DNA of 64,000 nucleotides from JAYFRL01 sp034925905 (GTDB taxonomy: Bacteria; Bacillota; Clostridia; Lachnospirales; Anaerotignaceae): positions 1 through 64,000 of the forward strand of contig JAYFRL010000017.1 of NCBI GenBank assembly GCA_034925905.1, given 5' to 3'. How positions within the stretch are numbered: the stretch's first letter is position 1; every line of letters begins with the position of its first letter. Of this stretch, positions 16,944 through 25,442 are shown piece by piece. A program made the position numbers and the translations under genes. The notes beneath the pieces are model-generated. The model was not told where the DNA came from and did no database searches. It was given only the letters and a program-made list of their open reading frames with translations.

Positions 16944-17450
16944 ATGGACAATAAAAATCTACAGGAGGCTTTTATCAAAAATCTCAATGAGATACTTACA
17001 GACATTGATTTTGCAAAACTGGATGTGTCCTGCAATTCGGACGAAGATGGTTATGCAAAAGAAACATTGAAGAAAATGTACGATGCGTTTGTTGAGATTT
17101 ATGGTACTGATTATCTTGACAGCGGTTATGAATTTGTGGAGCTTCCTGCTGTTATCCAAGGGCGAAGTACCGGGCATATCGGTCTCGGTATCGTTACTCT
17201 TGATATTCAATCTTCCGGAGAACATCAGGGAACTTTCTTTTTGACGCCCAGAGGTGTGATTGATCAGGGTGGTGGGGATATGCCAAAACCGCATTCGCAA
17301 TATTTAAAAGACAACTATGCGCCTTACGATTACTGGTACACCATCATGCTGGAACGTGATCATCATGTAGATTTTGACAACGTGCCGGAAAAAGTAATTG
17401 ATTTATTAAATGGGTGTCAGCCGAATCAGCCTGAATTGAAAATGGAATAA
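16944..17450 (+). CDS. accessory protein, unknown function
   Basis: A 168-residue acidic protein that I do not recognise. It has a helical N-terminus, then a beta-rich part (VELPAVIQGRSTGHIGLG, FFLTPRGVIDQGG) and a Tyr-rich stretch (YAPYDYWYTIML). ATG 16944 is preferred because AAAGGAGG lies 9 nt upstream; upstream in-frame ATGs overlap a terminator. It ends in PELKME, fitting the Met-containing tails of its neighbours. It lies among integrative-element accessory genes on the same strand. Confidence 0.6.
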   Translation: MDNKNLQEAFIKNLNEILTDIDFAKLDVSCNSDEDGYAKETLKKMYDAFVEIYGTDYLDSGYEFVELPAVIQGRSTGHIGLGIVTLDIQSSGEHQGTFFLTPRGVIDQGGGDMPKPHSQYLKDNYAPYDYWYTIMLERDHHVDFDNVPEKVIDLLNGCQPNQPELKME

Positions 17451-17538
17451 CAGCACATGAGTAATAGCTTTTTGTTTTCGTTTGTGGTATCTTGTGTGAT
17501 TGAAAAAGGAACTGTAAAAATTTAAAGGAGGTACTTAG

Positions 17539-18690
17539 ATGAGTGTAAACGCCAGAGAAGAACAGTATGAGCACGTAAAGTTATTTGGTAAACCAGCGCT
17601 CTTTACCGATTCACGAATTGACCGGAGCACTGTGCCAACAGGATTTTACTGCTATGACCTGCGTGGTTACGACCGTGACCCTGGAAAACCAGTAGCGCTA
17701 GAAAATCAGGTTGTCGTTAATCATGCCGGTACGGTGCTGACAACTGAGCCAGTCACCATTCCCAAAGAGGGGTTCCGCCGATTGCGTGGTAAGCTGAATT
17801 TTCTTGGGGAGTGCCTGACGTTATCGGAATTTTGTGAAGAACATGGACTCGAACTCAAGGTTGACAATGGAAAATTAAATTTACGGCCTGCCTCTTCTGA
17901 TAAGGCAGGTCTTTTTTTTGCACTGTCGAAGGAGCAGGATGCAAAGCTTGCAACCATAGGGCACCTGCGAGTTGATTTCGGAAGTAATGGGCATGAGTTC
18001 TGGCATACATGGTGGCCCCGCGATTATGAGAAGTTTCATGGTTCAGCGTTTGAATCAGAGCTGAAAAGAGTGGTAGATGCACTTCGTGAGGATGGACCGT
18101 TGGAAAATCTTCCTGCCATGTCATTATATTGCACCAGTCATGGCGGAGAAATTGAAGGCGGCTGGCGACAGAACTATGGCTACATTGTAGAAACAGAGCA
18201 TTACCGTTACTGCCTGCGATGTAATCCCGGTCCTGGAGATTATCAGGCATACCTGACTGTCTTTGATCTGCGTCAGCAAGAGCTGAACATGAAGAACGAA
18301 GCTACAACGCAGAATCTTGGTCTTACTGAAGCGGGAAAGCAAAAGCTGAAAAACGCTGCTGATCCTACGCTCTCGCATAGCTACGCCTGGTTTGTGTATC
18401 AGGATTACAATGTTGCTGGTGAAAAACTTACAAGAGGTCTCACACTGCAGGAAGCAATCCACCTGTTTAACGAAATGGACAGCGGTAACAAGCGGTTAGG
18501 TGTTACCAAAGATGATATCGCCACGGTGGATATAGTAATTACTTTAAACGGTGAGCAGAAATTTTCAAAAGATTACACACAGCTTGCCAGTTTTTCAAGT
18601 GACCCCGTAATAGTCCTCGCCGTGGAAACACTGCGGAATGAAATTACAGAACAGACACCCGAACAGGGAATGAAAATGGGAGGTATGTAA
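17539..18690 (+). CDS. LPD28-like accessory protein
   Basis: A 383-residue protein. Residues about 15-90 resemble the large-polyvalent-protein-associated domain LPD28: SRIDRSTVPTGFYCYDLRG, then a VVVNHAGTVLT strand and IPKEGFRRL. A second domain (about 125-250) contains FWHTWWPRDY and is rich in aromatic residues, and a third (about 280-370) has EAIHLFNEMDSGNKRLGV. Such multi-domain proteins are common in mobile elements with unknown roles. The junction between the first and second parts is encoded by a terminator-like hairpin at 17887-17918. It ends in QGMKMGGM. Its stop is 2 bp from the next start. Confidence 0.7.
   Translation: MSVNAREEQYEHVKLFGKPALFTDSRIDRSTVPTGFYCYDLRGYDRDPGKPVALENQVVVNHAGTVLTTEPVTIPKEGFRRLRGKLNFLGECLTLSEFCEEHGLELKVDNGKLNLRPASSDKAGLFFALSKEQDAKLATIGHLRVDFGSNGHEFWHTWWPRDYEKFHGSAFESELKRVVDALREDGPLENLPAMSLYCTSHGGEIEGGWRQNYGYIVETEHYRYCLRCNPGPGDYQAYLTVFDLRQQELNMKNEATTQNLGLTEAGKQKLKNAADPTLSHSYAWFVYQDYNVAGEKLTRGLTLQEAIHLFNEMDSGNKRLGVTKDDIATVDIVITLNGEQKFSKDYTQLASFSSDPVIVLAVETLRNEITEQTPEQGMKMGGM
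17887..17918 (+). other. terminator-like hairpin inside a coding sequence
   Basis: CCTGCCT and AGGCAGG form a seven-pair stem over a nine-nt loop and are followed by TC and eight T. This is a standard intrinsic terminator shape, yet it lies in the middle of an open frame (about residues 117-127). Confidence 0.6.
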
Positions 18691-18691
18691 A

Positions 18692-19417
18692 ATGAACCGA
18701 AATCCTGATTGGATTAAATATATGAAAGAGCAGTACCCGCCGGGCACAAGAATCCGGCTTGCCGAGATGGAAGATCCTTATGCTCCGGTGCCTCCCGGCA
18801 CGGAAGGTGTTGTTGTTCATGTTGATGATCTGGCGCAGCTTCATATGAAATGGGATAATGGCAGAACGCTGGCACTCATACCGGGAGTCGATCATTTTTC
18901 GGTTATCCCGCTGCCGCTTCAGACACTGAAGCTATATATGCCGTTGACCGTCAACGCTTACCTGCGCAACGAATACGGTGATTTGGATAATGATGCTGTG
19001 GAGTTTGGTCGCTATGAAGTTTTAGAACATCAGGATAGTATTCTTGCAGCAATCCTGAAAGAGAGGATGCCGGAGGAAGCCGAACGCGGCCTCATGAAGT
19101 ATTACCATGGGAACGATAGTGTGAATCAAAAGGTGCAGTCCTATTTTTTTACCGTGGAGCAGGTTGACGATAAGCTAATGGGCGTGGCAGAATGCCGCAT
19201 AAAGGGTGAGCTGACTGTCGAGGAACTGGAACGGCTGAAGGACGAGATTTCCGGTCAGGCATCCGATGGGTTTGGGGAAGGTTTTGAACAGCGTCCAATT
19301 AAAATAGCGGACGGTGAAATTTGTGTCAGCCTCTGGAGCAGTGAAAAAAGCTGGAGCATTATGACTCAGGATGAGCTGGAGCAGGGACAGCAGATGGGAG
19401 GAATGCATCTTGGATAA
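18692..19417 (+). CDS. DUF4314-domain protein with second accessory domain
   Basis: A 241-residue protein. Residues about 8-75 form a DUF4314 domain (YPPGTRIRLAEM, HVDDLAQLHMKWDNGRTLAL), closely matching the protein at 1668-2156. Residues about 145-230 match the C-terminal half of the protein at 16290-16793. It thus joins two modules seen separately elsewhere in the window. It ends in QQMGGMHLG. The gene starts 2 bp after the previous stop and its last 8 bp overlap the next gene, which indicates a tight operon. Function unknown. Confidence 0.75.
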   Translation: MNRNPDWIKYMKEQYPPGTRIRLAEMEDPYAPVPPGTEGVVVHVDDLAQLHMKWDNGRTLALIPGVDHFSVIPLPLQTLKLYMPLTVNAYLRNEYGDLDNDAVEFGRYEVLEHQDSILAAILKERMPEEAERGLMKYYHGNDSVNQKVQSYFFTVEQVDDKLMGVAECRIKGELTVEELERLKDEISGQASDGFGEGFEQRPIKIADGEICVSLWSSEKSWSIMTQDELEQGQQMGGMHLG

Positions 19418-20894
19418 GAGCAGAAAAAATAATGGGCTGCCACAGCAGTGCTACACTGTACTCCCTTTTGATGGCAGGCTGGTTACCATAACCCAAGGGA
19501 AACCGGGATATTCCCTGTCACCACTGAACCAGGATGACCGACAGAAAAATCGTACTATTGCGGATGAGAAAAATAAGGAGATCGGCGGCATAACGCCAGA
19601 ACAGGAAAAAGCAATGCAAACAGGTGCGGTGATTGGATGGGAATTTGTGCATCTGATAGACAACGTCCACGTTCAGTCAAATGAGATTATCGAATTGGAA
19701 ATCAGCCGTCCCGGTTCGTTTGGTTCGGAAACGTCTGCATCTCTATCACTCCCCGCGACTCCTTATGAGCTGGCAGATGCACTGGATAGAGCGCGTATCA
19801 TTGATGAGAGAGTCATCTACTCTATGGAAATTATGAAATGCAACCCAAACTATCTGCCTCGGTTTATCGGTTCAAGTACCAACCTTTATGAACTGAATTA
19901 TCTGGCACAGCGGCTGGCAACCCTCAGTGAGTGGGAACTGGATTGCTTTGAAGGGATGGTGATAATGGACGCCACTCAGACATCATATGCACCAATCCCT
20001 GTGGACCGGCTCATCAATATGACCAACAGCATGGAACATTGTCAGGTGGTTTACGAGGCAGCAGACGATATTTCCCTTGGAAAGTTCTATGCAGACAACG
20101 ACTTTGTCCCACAGCTTGAAAATCTTCCGCAAAGTGTTTATGAGTGGTTGGACTTCGATAAGATCGGCAAGGAAATGCGTGAGGGCGAAGGCGGAGCCTT
20201 TACCACCCATGGCTATGTGGTGCAGAACGGTGAAATTACGCAGAACTATCAAATCGGCGATGCCATCCCGGGACAAAAGCCAGAATATACGGTGCTTCTC
20301 CAGGTGACCAAGGGATATTTTAATGACCCGGATTATGACAATGACCTCTCAACGCTCCTTAAGCTGCCCGCCAGCGATAAGGAGCTTTCTCATGCAGTGG
20401 AAGAAGTGGGTGCCGCGTCGCCAGAAGAATGTGCATTCACTGCCGTCGATTGTATAATCCCCCGGCTGACTGAGAAAATCACAGATGAGCTGGAAGCCAC
20501 AAACGGCGACTGCTATGGCGTGGTCAATGAGCTGGCAGGCCAGCTTAGTCGACTTAACCGCGAGGGTGGAATCTCTATCTGCAAAGCAATGCTTACGGAA
20601 GCACCGGAAGATATCACCTTGGAGGAAGCTCTCGATTTTGCTTATCAGACCGATGAATTCTTGCTTTTACGGGAAGCCGCTACCCCGACAGATTATGCAA
20701 GAATGGAGCTCGCCAAGTGCTCCATCCCTTTGAGAGAGGAATTGTTTGTCGGCACGGAACTCAAACATTACGGAGAAAAACTCATGGAACGCAACCAGGC
20801 TGTCCCGACCGAATACGGTATTCTTATTTCACAGAATGGTCAGACGGTGCAACAGTGCCTGAACCGCCCTGCACAGGGTATGGAAATGAGGTGA
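19410..20894 (+). CDS. ArdA-like antirestriction/accessory protein
   Basis: A 494-residue protein. A short EQEKAMQTGAVIGWE segment (about residue 60) resembles segments in other element-borne multi-domain proteins. Residues about 100-270 resemble ArdA antirestriction proteins: LYELNYLAQRLATLSEWELDC-type spacing and YEWLDFDKIGKEM followed by a TTHGYVV segment. ArdA proteins mimic DNA and block type I restriction enzymes, which would help an incoming element. The C-terminal half is helical and unassigned. The TTG at 19410 is chosen because GGGAGGA lies 7 nt upstream. It ends in QGMEMR. ArdA homology is by eye and moderate. Confidence 0.6.
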   Translation: MDKSRKNNGLPQQCYTVLPFDGRLVTITQGKPGYSLSPLNQDDRQKNRTIADEKNKEIGGITPEQEKAMQTGAVIGWEFVHLIDNVHVQSNEIIELEISRPGSFGSETSASLSLPATPYELADALDRARIIDERVIYSMEIMKCNPNYLPRFIGSSTNLYELNYLAQRLATLSEWELDCFEGMVIMDATQTSYAPIPVDRLINMTNSMEHCQVVYEAADDISLGKFYADNDFVPQLENLPQSVYEWLDFDKIGKEMREGEGGAFTTHGYVVQNGEITQNYQIGDAIPGQKPEYTVLLQVTKGYFNDPDYDNDLSTLLKLPASDKELSHAVEEVGAASPEECAFTAVDCIIPRLTEKITDELEATNGDCYGVVNELAGQLSRLNREGGISICKAMLTEAPEDITLEEALDFAYQTDEFLLLREAATPTDYARMELAKCSIPLREELFVGTELKHYGEKLMERNQAVPTEYGILISQNGQTVQQCLNRPAQGMEMR

Positions 20895-20898
20895 TTCG

Positions 20899-21240
20899 TT
20901 GAGCAAGATATTCTCACTCATAGGACTGGAAACAAACACCGGCATCCGTGATATTGGAATTATCAGCGGGATACCAGAACTGGAGGACATCCAAAACTCA
21001 CAGGTATATAAGGAACTGGTTGAGGACTGTGGCGGTACAGAGTATATTATGGTGATTGTTAAATCATTCAGGTATGGTCACGGACCTCCCAAACCTGCCA
21101 AGGCGGCAGAGTTGAGTTTTATCTCTATACATCCAAAGATTATAGAAACTAGTGAAGTGAATGAATTACAGACGATCCGCTTTGCCATTGTTTATCCCGA
21201 TTCAGGGAATGCAGATGAATTTGTGAAAGGCCCGATGTGA
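20899..21240 (+). CDS. small accessory protein, unknown
   Basis: A 113-residue protein I do not recognise, starting at TTG 20899 with GAGGTGA 5 nt upstream, 4 bp after the ArdA-like gene. It has a Ser/Ile-rich N-terminus and a beta-rich C-terminal half. Its coupling to the previous gene suggests related function. Confidence 0.5.
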   Translation: MSKIFSLIGLETNTGIRDIGIISGIPELEDIQNSQVYKELVEDCGGTEYIMVIVKSFRYGHGPPKPAKAAELSFISIHPKIIETSEVNELQTIRFAIVYPDSGNADEFVKGPM

Positions 21241-21322
21241 CTGTGTCAGCCAACAAAAAGGAGATGATTATATAGTTAAAATGTGGTATAATAATAAAAA
21301 ACAATAAAAAGGAGGTCTGCTT

Positions 21323-22078
21323 ATGAAACAACGTTTGTTGGAGCTTTTGCAGGAAGAAAAAGTTATGAAGCTCAAAGGCGGTCTGTACCATCAGACGCAG
21401 ATTAAACTTGCCTATAACTCTAACCGGATTGAAGGCAGCCGCCTTTCTGAGGATCAGACCCGGTACATTTATGAAACCAACACGATCAATACAGATCCGG
21501 AAGAAGCTGCCGATGTGGATGATATCGTAGAAACAGTGAATCATTTTGCCTGTTTTGATTATATGCTGACCCACGCAGATGAGGAACTGACAGAGGATAT
21601 GGTCAAGGAATTCCACAAGTTTTTAAAACGGGGTACTTCTGATGAGCGTAAGGAATGGTTCCGCGTCGGTGACTACAAAGCGCGAGCCAATGTGGTGGGT
21701 GATATGAAAACAGCGGCGCCTGCGAAGGTTGCCGGTGAAATGCGCAGCCTGCTTGATGATTATCATGCGAAAGCTCACATCACCGTGAATGATATTATAG
21801 AATTTCACCATCGATTTGAAAGTATCCATCCTTTTCAGGACGGAAACGGCCGGGTCGGACGTATCATCATGTTTAAGGAATGTCTGCAGCATGACATTAT
21901 GCCTTTCATTATTGATGAAGAACATAAGCTGTTTTATTACCGCGGACTGAAAGAATACAGCTCCGAAAAAGGATATCTAACGGATACCTGCCTCTCGGCA
22001 CAGGATCAGTATGCGGCAACAGTGGAATATTTCTTTCCTGAGCTTTCACAAGCCGGACCGGAGCTTACACAATCGTAA
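21323..22078 (+). CDS. Fic-family protein (AMPylase)
   Basis: Fic enzymes transfer AMP or another phosphate-linked group to hydroxyl side chains of target proteins. The core HPFQDGNGRVGR motif lies at residues 169-180, with the catalytic His. An inhibitory-helix motif SNRIEG (33-38) matches the (S/T)xxxE(G/N) pattern at the N-terminus, so this is a class II, self-inhibited Fic protein. No separate antitoxin is needed or seen. Length (251 residues) is typical. AAAAGGAGGT precedes the ATG. Target unknown; on mobile elements Fic proteins may act as toxins or regulators. Confidence 0.92.
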   Translation: MKQRLLELLQEEKVMKLKGGLYHQTQIKLAYNSNRIEGSRLSEDQTRYIYETNTINTDPEEAADVDDIVETVNHFACFDYMLTHADEELTEDMVKEFHKFLKRGTSDERKEWFRVGDYKARANVVGDMKTAAPAKVAGEMRSLLDDYHAKAHITVNDIIEFHHRFESIHPFQDGNGRVGRIIMFKECLQHDIMPFIIDEEHKLFYYRGLKEYSSEKGYLTDTCLSAQDQYAATVEYFFPELSQAGPELTQS

Positions 22079-22093
22079 ATAGATTTTATTTTA

Positions 22094-22137
22094 TGCAGCG
22101 CCTTTTGATTTCAAATGAAATCAGAGGGCGCTTTTTT
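22094..22137 (+). terminator. intrinsic terminator after fic gene
   Basis: GCGCCTTTTGATTTC pairs with GAAATCAGAGGGCGC over a short loop, followed by six T. Confidence 0.8.
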
Positions 22138-22201
22138 CATTTCCGAAGATTAAATGGATTATCACCGGATAAATAAAGAATCACATAAGGGAAACAAACA
22201 G

Positions 22202-22236
22202 GGCGCTGTCTTTGCAAAAAGGCAGCGCCTTTTTTG
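22202..22236 (+). terminator. second intrinsic terminator
   Basis: GGCGCTGTCTTT pairs with AAAGGCAGCGCC over a four-nt loop and is followed by six T. It lies 25 bp before the next ATG, so it may also be a leader hairpin. Confidence 0.75.
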
Positions 22237-22260
22237 CTTCCATGGAAAGGAGTGGATATC

Positions 22261-22464
22261 ATGCATCATGAATTAAGAGCAGAAGAAAAAACAGGAGCAG
22301 AGACAACCGGACCTCCCAAGAAATATTGCGTGCCGCTGCCAAATGACCGTTCTCGCTGCGAGGGCTGCCCGTATCCCCGTGTCGGTTTCATCTGCTGGAG
22401 TCCGGATGGAACCTGTATGAAAACGGACGTTGATGCTATCAACTGCCGCAGTAAAGGCAGGTGA
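22261..22464 (+). CDS. small cysteine-rich protein
   Basis: A 67-residue protein with Cys at YCVPL, RCEGCPYP, ICWSP, TCMK and NCRS, enough to bind a metal. I do not recognise a named family. ATG 22261 follows GGAAAGGAGTG. It ends 4 bp before the methyltransferase start, so the two are probably co-translated. Confidence 0.65.
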   Translation: MHHELRAEEKTGAETTGPPKKYCVPLPNDRSRCEGCPYPRVGFICWSPDGTCMKTDVDAINCRSKGR

Positions 22465-22468
22465 AAAA

Positions 22469-23401
22469 ATGAACAGCATCATCAGCTGGGTAGGCGGCAA
22501 AAAAGCACTGCGGGAGTTAATCTATCTGCGGATGCCCAAAGAGTTCGGGCGGTACATTGAGGTTTTCGGCGGCGGGGGGTGGGTGCTTTTCGGCCGACCG
22601 ACGGATGCTGTTATGGAGGTGTATAACGATTTTAACTCCGACCTTACGAATCTGTTCCGGTGTGCAAAGGAACAAACCCTTGCACTCATCCAGGAGCTAA
22701 ATTTCCTGCCGCTGAACGGTCGGGATGAGTTTGGTGTGCTTCGCAGGTATCTGGAAAAGCAAGAATTCACCAGCGAGTATCTCTCGGAGGAGTTAGAGCT
22801 TGCCGAGCGACATTTCTCCCCACTTGAGTATGAGGACATCCGGCAGATTCTCACAGAGAAAGCGGTCATGAATGATGTCAAGCGTGCCGCTGCTTTTTTC
22901 AAACTCATTCGCTACAGCTACGGAAGCGGCTGCACCAGCTTCGGTTGCCAGCCCTTTGATATCCGGAAAACCTTTCATCTGCTCTGGCAGGCCAACATTC
23001 GTTTAAAGGATACAGTCATAGAGAACAAGGACTTTGAAGATCTTATCCGACAGTACGACAGGGAGAATGCATTCATTTATTGTGATCCTCCCTATTACCA
23101 GACAGAAGGACATTATGCTGTGGAATTCAGAAAGGAAGATCACTATCGTTTGCGGGACACGCTGACAGCCAGCAAGGGTAAGTTTCTGGTCAGCTACAAT
23201 GACTGCGAATTCATTCGGGAGCTGTATAAAGACTTTCAGATTGAATCGGTCAGTCGCCTCAACAATCTGGCACAGCGCTATGACAACGGCTGCGAGTATG
23301 CAGAGGTGCTGATTTCCAACTACGATACCGGGGAACGGCTGCGGGATAGACCAGCGCAAATGAATCTTTTCGATCCCGAACTTTTCTTCGGGCAAATTTA
23401 A
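22469..23401 (+). CDS. D12-class adenine-N6 DNA methyltransferase
   Basis: Methylates adenine N6 in DNA using S-adenosylmethionine, in the manner of Dam. The AdoMet site SWVGGKK is at the N-terminus, an EVFGGGGWVL block at about 31-40, and the catalytic DPPY at residues 206-209. The length of 310 residues is normal for this class. ATG 22469 follows AGGTG. No restriction partner is adjacent, so it may be a solitary methyltransferase protecting the element from host restriction or regulating its genes. Confidence 0.9.
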   Translation: MNSIISWVGGKKALRELIYLRMPKEFGRYIEVFGGGGWVLFGRPTDAVMEVYNDFNSDLTNLFRCAKEQTLALIQELNFLPLNGRDEFGVLRRYLEKQEFTSEYLSEELELAERHFSPLEYEDIRQILTEKAVMNDVKRAAAFFKLIRYSYGSGCTSFGCQPFDIRKTFHLLWQANIRLKDTVIENKDFEDLIRQYDRENAFIYCDPPYYQTEGHYAVEFRKEDHYRLRDTLTASKGKFLVSYNDCEFIRELYKDFQIESVSRLNNLAQRYDNGCEYAEVLISNYDTGERLRDRPAQMNLFDPELFFGQI

Positions 23402-23437
23402 CCCCATAAGGGGCAACTATGAAGGAGGAACTATTCT

Positions 23438-23881
23438 ATGAAAATCATGAAAACAAAAGCGGTTGTCGATACCCACGGGCTTCTAATTCTCCCTGCGATC
23501 CCCGCAGGGCTTACGCCCGGTGATCAGGTCAATGTCATTCTTGCATCCCAGGGGGAGGAATCAGCTCCCCTGCTTTTGCTTACTCAAACCGGCATTGAGG
23601 TTGCCTTACCATTGTGCGCTCTGACGGAATCGGATGCTCCGGAAGAGGACGAAGAAGCAGATGACGAGGAAGGTCTGAATCTGCCCGGAGAGCTGCTGGA
23701 GGATGCGGGGATTTCCGCCGACAGCGATCTGGAAATCATCTGCGGTGACGGTGCCATTGTCATTTTGGCCTCAGATATTTTAAATTGTCTGCCGGAGGAA
23801 CTGACCGAATTTTTCCAGGAGCTTGGCATTCACCCCGATACCGTTCGGGAGGTTATGAGAAAGGAGGGCTACTTTGCATGA
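23438..23881 (+). CDS. acidic AbrB-like protein
   Basis: A 147-residue protein with a swapped-hairpin-like beginning (VVDTHGLLILPAIPAGLTPGDQV) reminiscent of AbrB/SpoVT domains, a very acidic centre (EEDEEADDEE), and a second strand-rich segment DLEIICGDGAIVILA. Its ATG follows AAGGAGG. The stop overlaps the start of the next AbrB-like gene (ATGA). The pair may form a mixed regulator; family membership is tentative. Confidence 0.55.
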   Translation: MKIMKTKAVVDTHGLLILPAIPAGLTPGDQVNVILASQGEESAPLLLLTQTGIEVALPLCALTESDAPEEDEEADDEEGLNLPGELLEDAGISADSDLEIICGDGAIVILASDILNCLPEELTEFFQELGIHPDTVREVMRKEGYFA

Positions 23882-24165
23882 ATGCAAAAAACACATACCG
23901 CATTATCGACAGTAAAGGCAGAGTGTTAATTCCCAAGGACATACGCTCAGCATCCGGACTGGACTACGGCGACATAGTAAAGCTGAATGTCCGTCAGGGT
24001 GCAGTCAATATTCAAAAGGTGGAGCTTATCGAGGTGGGCGACCAGTCCCCCGAAGCGATGGAAGCCTATGTTCGTGCCGCTATTAAACGAATGCCGGACG
24101 ACACCCAGCTGAGTCTGATGAGTGACTTAACTGAACTTCTCCGGCAGAAAAAGGATCTGATTTAA
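23878..24165 (+). CDS. AbrB/MazE/SpoVT-type DNA-binding protein
   Basis: A 95-residue transition-state-type regulator. The swapped-hairpin AbrB domain occupies residues about 5-48 (RIIDSKGRVLIPKDIRSA, LDYGDIVKLNV), followed by a helical C-terminus. AbrB proteins bind A+T-rich promoter DNA as dimers or tetramers. Translation is coupled to the previous gene through ATGA, and AGAAAGGAGG lies just upstream. No toxin partner is apparent next to it, so an antitoxin role is not supported. Confidence 0.82.
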   Translation: MNAKNTYRIIDSKGRVLIPKDIRSASGLDYGDIVKLNVRQGAVNIQKVELIEVGDQSPEAMEAYVRAAIKRMPDDTQLSLMSDLTELLRQKKDLI

Positions 24166-24166
24166 T

Positions 24167-24748
24167 ATGGCAGGAGAGAAATTGTTAACCAAGGAAAGCT
24201 GTCTGTCGGAAGCAGAAGGCGGATATTTTGCAGGCAGGGTTGTTTTATTGGATGCATCGGTATTGCCGGAAAATCACCGTAGTCCTGTGCATCAGATGTA
24301 CTTCTGCACCGGGGGGCCGGGAAGCCTGCCGATTGGTATCGGAGGTAGCTTGCGAGCCGTGTCACTTTTTGATGGATCGCTTGCCAGCTGGGACCGGGAG
24401 CATATTCTCGGCATTGCAAAGCCGGAAATCCTCACGGATCATGCGCTGCTACAGCTGTCTCAAATTCGTCCGCTGGATTCTGAGATTCCTGCCGTACCGG
24501 AATTTTTCGGCTACTGTTTTCTGTCGGATGGACAGCGTACTGCAAGCGTTCCGCTTCTTGATGAGATGGAAGTGCGGGAGTATATAGATATACAACGAGC
24601 CTGCCAGCACCGTGTCGTGATTTGCGATCAGGCTGACTGTTGGGTGAGGGAATTTGCAGAGGGTAAGTCGGTTTCTTCACCCGGAGAAGGGATGGATGCA
24701 TGGCAGAGAGAGCAGGAAGCATCTGGAGATATGGAACTGAAGCTGTGA
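24167..24748 (+). CDS. tandem accessory paralogue 1, unknown
   Basis: A 193-residue protein, closely similar along its whole length to the next gene product (shared LTKESCL/LTQESCL, VLPE.HRS, YFCTGG, ILGIAKPEILTDHA, LQLSQIRP, GYCFL.DG, EYIDIQ and QHR blocks). No known domain was recognised. It starts 2 bp after the AbrB gene stop. It ends in GDMELKL, part of the tail pattern. The two genes probably arose by duplication within the element. Confidence 0.65.
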   Translation: MAGEKLLTKESCLSEAEGGYFAGRVVLLDASVLPENHRSPVHQMYFCTGGPGSLPIGIGGSLRAVSLFDGSLASWDREHILGIAKPEILTDHALLQLSQIRPLDSEIPAVPEFFGYCFLSDGQRTASVPLLDEMEVREYIDIQRACQHRVVICDQADCWVREFAEGKSVSSPGEGMDAWQREQEASGDMELKL

Positions 24749-24801
24749 ACAGATACAGGCTCAGTTCTTTTTTATTTCATTAGAAAAGGAGTTGATTTGA
24801 T

Positions 24802-25389
24802 ATGTCAGAACCGGTATTGCTGACACAGGAAAGCTGCCTGCAGACGGGGTATGATATTTCACTAGAGGGAAAGGTGGTTGTATTGAGAGCGGCCGTACTG
24901 CCTGAATCCCATCGTAGTGCAGAGCAGCAGTTATATTTCTGTACCGGTGGCTTTGGCAGCAAGCCCACTCCCAGTGGACGTGCGGTCTTTGCCGTATCCC
25001 TGGCAGATGGCGAACAGATACGCTGGAACCGCAGTGACATTCTCGGCATTGCGAAGCCTGAAATTCTTACGGATCATGCCAGACTCCAGCTGTCACAGAT
25101 TCGTCCGGCAGGAGCGCTGGACTTGAAAAATCATGAGCCTCAGTACAGCGGTTATTGCTTTCTGCCGGATGGCCGCTATACCTCTGGTGTGTGGCTTTGC
25201 AGCCCCAAGGAGGTGCAGGACTACATCGACCTGCAGAAGGAATATCAGCATCGAATCATGATCTGTGACAGGGATGATTTCTGCGTTTTTGAAATGGTGG
25301 ATGGTAAACTCATCTATCCAACGCAGGAAATACTGGATGCACATCGCAAAGAACAGGAACAAAATGGCGGCATGGAGCTGAAGCTGTAA
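24802..25389 (+). CDS. tandem accessory paralogue 2, unknown
   Basis: A 195-residue paralogue of the preceding product, diverged throughout but with the same blocks in the same order and the same kind of C-terminus (GGMELKL). AAAAGGAG precedes the ATG, so it can be translated on its own. Its function is unknown. Confidence 0.65.
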   Translation: MSEPVLLTQESCLQTGYDISLEGKVVVLRAAVLPESHRSAEQQLYFCTGGFGSKPTPSGRAVFAVSLADGEQIRWNRSDILGIAKPEILTDHARLQLSQIRPAGALDLKNHEPQYSGYCFLPDGRYTSGVWLCSPKEVQDYIDLQKEYQHRIMICDRDDFCVFEMVDGKLIYPTQEILDAHRKEQEQNGGMELKL

Positions 25390-25442
25390 CGCATTGCAGA
25401 CTTTGGCTCCTTTAATAAAAAAATTGAAAGGAAGGTATTCTC

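Noticed and set aside
23438..24165. The AbrB-like pair considered as a toxin-antitoxin system
   Set aside because: Neither gene resembles a toxin, and the following gene is an accessory paralogue with its own duplicate.
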